DNA from: Haliotis asinina
Taxonomy: Eukaryota; Mollusca; Gastropoda; Lepetellida; Haliotidae
Direction: 5' to 3'
NCBI RefSeq assembly: GCF_037392515.1
Contig: NC_090290.1
Span: 310,001-374,000 of the forward strand
Length of the DNA: 64,000 bases
How positions within the stretch are numbered: position 1 is the first letter of the stretch; each line of letters begins with the position of its first letter. This document shows, piece by piece, positions 57,796 to 64,000 of the stretch. The notes beneath the pieces were generated by a model. That model was not told where the DNA came from. It searched no databases and saw nothing but the letters and a program-made list of their open reading frames with translations. The position numbers were made by a program, and so were the translations under genes.

Positions 57796-58480
57796 AAGCT
57801 CCCTTGTATCCGGCAAGCAGCGTCTGAGAGGTGGTGAGCTTCACGAAACACGTGTCTGTTTGTCTGAAACAGTATACATCCTTCCTGATGACTTAGACGC
57901 GTCTTTCATTATATTTAGACATATACGTTTATTGCCTTGTATCACGCCAACTATGATATATTCATTTTAAGAAAGTGAATGTACGTTTGATACATCCGCA
58001 CCACATTTTACCTCAATACATTCCCTTGCGGTTACAGCATCTCCAGTTCTACTCACCTCGATGCTACAATGAAACTGGAGGACTTTGGTTTTCACCCAAC
58101 CACAGCCATTGTACATGAATACCATTTTCTTCAATTATGAGGCTTTTATGCACAATTACTGACCATTCTCATGCACAGATGTCACTGAAGTCATCAAATC
58201 AGGACCTGTTTGTAAGCATGGAGTACATGTATGTCTCTGAACATTGTGTGTTAAACTGTATGTGTCCACCATTGACATATTTACACCACTCATTATACAA
58301 AGGTGCATTTTATGAACAATTATTAATATCATTGTGCATAACTATAATCATATATTATCTGCCGGTAACTATGTTCACCAATTGACTGTCACCTATTAGA
58401 GCCATGTGTGGCCAAGGATTGCATGAGACACGGCGTACAGTGAAGCGTCGATGATTAGGACGGTTTTGTTTCTCTAAAGT
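57796..58480. other. Duplicated block B2 with conserved donor-like site
   Basis: Counterpart of 31081-31860. Minus-strand CATCGAG|GTGAGTAG at 58057 matches the site at 31457. It lies about 13.3 kb upstream of Rolling-stone copy 2. Confidence 0.45.
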
Positions 58481-59284
58481 TGAAGAATACATATATCCAT
58501 TGGACAACTTGTGTAAATTGGAAGGACAAATTTGATATGATACCACATGTTCATGCCACTTTTTCTCAGTTTCTTGTTAAAGATTCCGATGTTAGAAAAA
58601 AAAACAGCTATGTGTTCTGTGCAGTGATCATGTACGACAAACAGGAGGTGAAACTGAGGCGCGGAATTGGTTCACAAGTCAGATCACAGTCAGATCTTTT
58701 ACTTCATTGCCATATCCCTTTTCGTGAAAATATGACACCACATAACTTTCTGTTAAGATCAAACGACCCTCTATAACTTTAATCAGCCAGGGTTGCTGAA
58801 TACCTATTCTACCCGGATCCTCATAAGTCTTTACACACGCTAATCAACATTAACTCACCTCTAGACGTGATGATCTACATACAGATTGGTCATGCTGTTG
58901 ACATTCGACAGGAATGTGGTTGTTTGTCGATATTAAAAGGTCGTTGTTAAGTTTTCGTTAATTTTTTATCGACATATCAGGCATTGTAACTGACACAATA
59001 AAGGCGCCATCTGTGTTCGATTTTTCCTTGACACCATTTTCTGTGAACAATTAGTTGGAGATGTGTATATATGGAGGAAATCAGTACACATTTAGGGATA
59101 AAGACACTATCACGTTCTTTTACTACCGTGGCAAATTCCGTTCTAGGTGTTGTTGATGAGTATGAGGAAGAGGAAGAGGATAAATGACAATGAGGAGACC
59201 ATGATGAGGTGATGATGTCGACGAAGAGATGATAATAAATAGTAGGAGATTGATGATGGCAGGAAACAATGAGGATGCCCTTTA

Positions 59285-59327
<43 letters not shown>

Positions 59328-59830
59328 AAGATGAAGATGATGATGCAGAAACACCAGAGTACCGTGTGTGTCAGTGTGAGCAGGACCGATCGGACATATG
59401 TTAAGAATACATTTAAGAACGTACCTCCTAAATACTGTTAAATAGGCAAGTCTCGTCTTTGATAGTCAGTCTGTTTTCGTGACGCCTTGCCTAACTGCGT
59501 CATTGTAGATCACCTAGAGATGCGAGCTGTACCGGCGACACACGAGTACGAGCTTGTTCGATATTTTGAAAGGCTGTTGCCGCTCAGTACCTCATGACAC
59601 TGACCTGAAACCTGTGCTGGTGGATCTGATTCCACACAGAAGAGCAATCGATTGCCGATTCATCCAAGCATAAACGTTAAACGGAGATCAATTATTAGGA
59701 ATTTATGTTGAAGTAAGTATGCATGTATGTGTGAGAGCACCTTCGACCTGAAAGTATGAGAAAAAAAGGTCTTAAGACCCTCCTTTCTTTCCGAAAGACT
59801 GAGGTTTAGACTACACATGAACACACATGA
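58481..59830. other. Duplicated blocks B3 and B4, non-coding
   Basis: 58880-59080 and 59530-59690 are diverged relatives of unit A blocks. (GAT)n lies at 59285-59326. Bases 58481-58850 have no counterpart that I found. No gene is supported. Confidence 0.55.
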
Positions 59831-59832
59831 AT

Positions 59833-59902
59833 ACGCAGACACGCGCACGCGCACGCGCACGCGCACGCGCACGCACACGCACACGCACACGCACACGCAC
59901 AG
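59833..59902. repeat. Alternating purine-pyrimidine tract (CACGCG)n(CACACG)n
   Basis: About 65 bases of strict CA/CG alternation, a sequence type able to adopt Z-DNA. Unit A has a 23-base tract at the same relative position. Confidence 0.9.
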
Positions 59903-59957
59903 GGATCAAGTAATAGTCAAACATGGATTTTATCAAGAGATTTGACCGATGTATTTT

Positions 59958-60140
59958 GAGTGAGTGAGTGAGTGAGTTTATTTATGTGCCGCATTCAGCA
60001 ATATTCAGGCCACATGACGGCGGTCTGTAAATATTCGAGTCTGGACCGGACAGTCCAGTGATCAACCGCATGAGCCTCGATCTACGCTGGAATACGATCA
60101 CATGGCTCAACGAACCAGATCACGTATCAGTAGTTTCTGT
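59958..60140 (-). mobile_element. SINE fragment, abalone-type family
   Basis: Starts on the + strand with (GAGT)n from 59958, then CCGCATTCAGCAATATTCAG and TCTGGACCGGACAGTCCAGT, as in the copy at 42122-42364. The 5' head is missing. Confidence 0.75.
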
Positions 60141-60181
60141 TGGTTTGGGTGTTGTTTAATATTCCAGCTTTATTACTCGTA

Positions 60182-60540
60182 TCAATGTATGGTGAAACAT
60201 GACTAGGGTTATATATATCATATATGTACATGTGCACATATCATTGTATGGTGAAACATGACCAGTGTTATATATATCATATATGTACATGTGCACATAT
60301 CATTGTATGGTGAAACATGACCAGTGTTATATATATCATATATGTACATGTGCACATATCATTGTATGGTGAAACATGACCAGTGTTATATATATCATAT
60401 ATGTACATGTGCACATATCATTGTATGGTGAAACATGACCAGTGTTATATATATCATATATGTACATGTGCACATATCATTGTATGGTGAAACATGACCA
60501 GGGTTATATATATCATATATGTATATGTGCACATATCACT
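60182..60540. repeat. 59-bp minisatellite, about 6 copies
   Basis: Nearly identical units with ATCATTGTATGGTGAAACAT and GTTATATATATCATATATGT, period 59. Confidence 0.95.
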
Positions 60541-60784
60541 TTTGCCTTCGAAGCATGTTTTCTGTATTTGGAACGTGACACCAATGAAGGGCCCATGATA
60601 TTTGGTTACCGTGTTTTACTGCACAACTATTCATGAATACAAGGGATGATAAAGAAATTATCACTTTCTCAAGTGTGCCATACGAAACAAATTATGCCCT
60701 CGTGGTGTCTTCACATGATTGCTGCAGCAATGGTTGGAAAATACAACATGCCATACATTATACTGATGTATAACTAAATAACTG
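60541..60784. other. No gene recognised
   Basis: Short unique stretch between two arrays. Confidence 0.5.
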
Positions 60785-61342
60785 GTTAGTAGTAGTAGTA
60801 GTAGTAGTAGTAGCAGCAGTAGCAGTAGCAGTAGCAGTAGCAGCAGTAGCAGTAGCAGCAGCAGTAGTAGCAGCAGTAGTAGCAGCAGCAGCAGTAGCAG
60901 TAGCAGCAGCAGTAGCAGCAGTAGCAGTAGCAGTAGCAGTAGTAGTAGTAGTAGTAGTGGTGGTAGCAGTAGCAGTAGCAGTAGCAGCAGCAGCAGTAGC
61001 AGTAGCAGTAGCAGTAGTAGTAGTAGCAGTAGCAGCAGTAGCAGTAGCAGTAGTAGTAGTAGCAGCAGGAGCAGTAGCAGTAGCAGTAACAGTAGCAGTA
61101 GCAGTAGTAGTAGCAGTAGCAGTAGCAGTAGTAGTAGTAGTAGTAGTAGCAGCAGTAGCAGTAGCAGTAGTAGTAGCAGTAGCAGTAGCAGTAGCAGTAG
61201 TAGTAGCAGTAGCAGTAGCAGTAGCAGTAGTAGCAGCAGTAGCAGTAGCAGTAGCAGTAGCAGCAGCAGCAGCAGCAGCAGTAGCAGTAGCAGCGGCAGC
61301 GGCAGCGGCAGCAGTAGCAGTAGCAGTAGTAGTAGTAGTAGT

Positions 61343-61386
<44 letters not shown>

Positions 61387-61390
61387 CAGT
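60785..61390. repeat. (AGT/AGC)n trinucleotide array, about 600 bp
   Basis: An almost uninterrupted mix of AGT and AGC triplets on the + strand, with a few GGT, AGG, AAC and CGG variants. Frames across it would encode poly-Ser, poly-Val/Ala or, on the minus strand, poly-Ala/Thr and poly-Cys/Tyr. None is treated as a gene. Confidence 0.95.
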
Positions 61391-63120
61391 CCATGATTGT
61401 TGCAAGAAGCGACAAACAGGTTATATGAGGTCGCATGTCAGTGGTGGTCGATTGTCAGATCGCTGAAATATTGGAGTGTGACATTCAACAACATGGAAAC
61501 ATTTTAAAACCTATTAAAATCTCTCTTCCAGTACTTGAGAGGCCTATAGTACAACTTCAGATGGCTTACGATCACAATGTGTACAGATGGTTATTTTTAG
61601 AACTGAAAGCATAGTGGAGTCAATACTTTGAATGGACACCACTGGCAGCGTCTCGGCACGGGCCCAAACAGTAGTAACGGAGATGTTTATTCAGCGGACT
61701 GAAATCCGTATTTGAGAGAGTCCGTGTTATGGAGCAATCTTAAATGATCATATATTAAGAACAATTATTTTACAGAGACTCGGGGAGTAGTCTGGATTGT
61801 GGTGAAAACGGTATTACACAGAGTCCGGATTTGACAGATTCCACTACCACAAGAAACGCGAAATTCGTCACTATCTATTGTGACGTAAATCCACTGTGTT
61901 GAAGGGATCCTAACCCTTGCATATCCTAACTTTGATTCTAGGGTTTAACGTAAATACTAGGATAGGTCCTGACGTTTCTTAAGTCTATCTTTGTGGTAAT
62001 TAACATGGCGTGGTACTTGTTTTGATGCGGTAAAAACTAAATTAATTTTGAATTTACAAAAGCAAACAGATTTTTATGAGTTAAGAATATGTTTCTGAGT
62101 TTATATTATACATAATAATCTATCTGTAATGAATAGATATGCTTGTTGCAATACATTATTTTTTAGATCTACAAAAGCGATCTTTTCATTTCTTACCTGT
62201 TCTAAACCTTTTCTTTCACAACATCGCTCTTCTCTGTAACATTACTGTGAAATGTCACTGTCAAGGCCATTTCGATTTCCTAAGTGAACTGTCAGATGAC
62301 GCGTAATGAAAGTTTATGCCATGATAAAATAATTAAAAAGATCAAATGAAAATATTTTTTGCACATGTCTTAATGCTCTTTTGTCAGACTTTCAAAATAT
62401 TACCAAAAATGTTATCTCCTTGTTGAGTAATGTGATGAAAATATCAAATATTTAGATCTAATAAAATATTTTAAATCTGTTAGAGTACATATTCACTGTC
62501 ATTTTCTGGATATAAGATATGAATTTTTATTATAACTATAACTAATTACAATTGTCAAGTAAGTTCATCAAAAGCTGAATTTCACCAGTTTCAAACTTTT
62601 TGCTTCGATTTCTAGTCTGGCAATTTTTCTTGTAAACGGGTAAAGTTGCCCTTATATATGTGTTTTCCTGCAATGAATTATGGGTAACATTTCCCAACTT
62701 CATTAAGTTGGGTGAATTCCCAACTTAATGAAGGTTCTTTCTATCTCAACTACTCAAGAGCTCGCTGTCCTGCTAGGATCTGTAGCTCTACTCAGGACAG
62801 GGATAGGATCTGTTTAGAGAATGGGTCGTATCTTATCTGAACAGTAGGATCGATGTCCTAACTAGTTAGAACCTGTCTTTCGAGAATGGGCACTCTCGTA
62901 TGTTACTGACTCTTATAATATTGTTTTTCACTGCGAAAGACAAATGTTTACCGCGGACGCAGCATACGTGACGTCACACATCAGTAAAATGTGAACTTGT
63001 CGGTTGACAGGCCGTGAAGCTAGAACTGCATTCTCTGCATAATGTTCATGTTCCTACGATGCTACTTAAGGAACGAAACCTGCTTAACGTCTGCATTTGC
63101 ATATTCGTGCAACAGTGAGC
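61391..63120. other. No gene recognised; one hairpin
   Basis: About 1.7 kb of AT-rich sequence without ORF support. A 15-base perfect stem, CTTCATTAAGTTGGG (62698-62712) with its complement at 62719-62733 and a 6-base loop, is the only structure I noted. Confidence 0.5.
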
Positions 63121-63360
63121 ATGCCACGTTTAAGTCCTAACGAACGTCAGATAGCAACAGGGAATATTGAGGCAGGCTGGAGCATCCCATGAGTCGCCAT
63201 CTACAGACTGCTTGACCGCTACCAGCAGACAAACGCCGTCGCTGACTACCCTCGTAAAGGACGTCCACGTCGCTACAATGTGAGCTCTCATTTGCGAAAT
63301 CGTTACAGACCAGCTACCACAACAGCTGTTGCTGATGCCAAAGGCGGTCATACCACTGAC
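63121..63360 (+). pseudogene. Tc1-like transposase N-terminal fragment
   Basis: ATG at 63121 gives MPRLSPNERQIATGNIEAGW, a stop (TGA at 63190), then VAIYRLLDRYQQTNAVADYP and RKGRPRRY. This is the first helix-turn-helix plus the GRPR hook of a Tc1-type transposase. The remainder becomes unrecognisable after about 63330. The subfamily differs from elements A and B. Confidence 0.65.
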
Positions 63361-64000
63361 GTTAACGTCTGTTTCCTATTGGAGGACAATACCTATAGTC
63401 ATGCGTTTTGTGGTTTCCATATTGGTTGACTGGATTTTCGAGTCATGCGGAAAGTAAACACACCAAGTGTTTCGAGTTATCGTTGTCTCTTGTGAAAAAA
63501 AACTGAGTTGGAGAAATGCCATGTTTTCACTCACTGTCAGTATCATCATCTCATACTGTTCGCGTTTCTTTTTGCGGTGACTACATGTGACGTACCGACT
63601 TGCTGTCACATTTCCCTGAACAACCACTAAATCCGATCACTGTGTGCTGGATGTCCACCCAACACCATGACACTCACGGAATGTGTAGACCTGTCGATGG
63701 GCAAAAAGTTAATTTTCTGACTGTAAACACGCTGTCGTCCATCTCGCCGGTGAGGAGAACCAGACAAAAAGTTAAGATTACCGCGCTTTGGCGCTGAAGC
63801 TGTTTACAATCACACAAATTTGGCGTTCTGGAACGACACAGTATATGTATATTGTTTGGGGTTTTTTTTACCGCAGTTGCATAGGTGAATTCCCTAATAA
63901 GCATTCGTGCGTTTCTTGTTTTGAAAAGTGTGTTAATTAGGAGATAAACATCATGTGTTGGCCAATTTCCGGGTGTTATTGAGTATTTGAAGCACGGGAA
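63361..64000. other. No gene recognised
   Basis: No supported ORF, repeat or RNA gene. Confidence 0.5.

Larger units (their letters stand above)
42700..59960. repeat. Segmental duplication, unit B
   Basis: Partner of unit A (22905-35995), same orientation. It is longer because of the 42-bp array, the 65-bp satellite and LINE copy 3. It ends at a SINE near 59958. Confidence 0.75.

Noticed and set aside
58137-58776. ORFs of 82 and 98 codons in unit B
   Set aside because: No conservation in the counterpart block of unit A and no recognisable domain.
60758-61466. Poly-Ala/Thr, poly-Cys/Tyr and poly-Val/Ala frames
   Set aside because: Translation of the AGT/AGC array; low complexity and open in several frames.
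63600-63904. Short ORFs near the window end
   Set aside because: No homology or splice context that I could recognise.

Overview
The window looks like eukaryotic DNA from a gastropod mollusc, most likely an abalone (Haliotis) or close relative. The inference rests on two SINE families with the 'TTTTACGCCGC..CAGCAATATTCCAGC' tail ending in GTGAG/ACTC repeats that I associate with abalone sequence, on an I-group-like LINE, and on Tc1, mariner, Penelope and BEL/Pao elements. No bacterial gene organisation (operons, Shine-Dalgarno sites, rRNA or tRNA genes) is present. Coordinates of repeats are read by eye and are good to a few bases.

Layout. 3-3024 (+) is an intronless, 5'-partial, twice-broken copy of a PIN-nuclease-like/CXC-domain protein. 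3696-9358 (-) is LINE copy 1, 3'-truncated, with an intact ORF1 and a broken ORF2 carrying an exact 745-bp tandem duplication. 9739-11035 (+) is a Tc1 element with one nonsense codon. 11540-12690 (-) is a Penelope-like fragment. 13122-14738 (+) is a complete Tc1 element with an intact 341-codon DD34E transposase. 15385-16565 is a decayed 30-bp repeat interrupted by a small inverted-repeat insertion. 16690-21625 is a 64-bp satellite of about 77 monomers.

From about 22.9 kb onward the sequence is dominated by a tandem segmental duplication. Unit A (about 22905-35995) and unit B (about 42700-59960) each carry, in the same order and on the minus strand, a two-exon gene for a Rolling-stone-like multi-pass membrane protein, a donor-bearing block further upstream, an AT-rich block, a GAT microsatellite and a purine-pyrimidine alternating tract. 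The units have since diverged by insertions. Unit A gained LINE copy 2 (24947-31070), a decayed Tc1 and a 63-bp minisatellite. Unit B gained a 42-bp E-box-containing minisatellite, a 65-bp satellite and, inside that satellite, LINE copy 3 (48513-54650, +), which is full length with both ORFs open. Between the units lie a possible first exon, a gag-less BEL/Pao element and two SINEs.

How it fits together. The only convincing host genes are the two Rolling-stone-like paralogues. Everything else is mobile or satellite DNA. The LINE 3' end and the SINE 3' ends share sequence, which points to a LINE/SINE partnership; the 5' UTR of LINE copy 2 also contains SINE-head sequence. LINE copy 3 and the second Tc1 are the two elements that look potentially functional.
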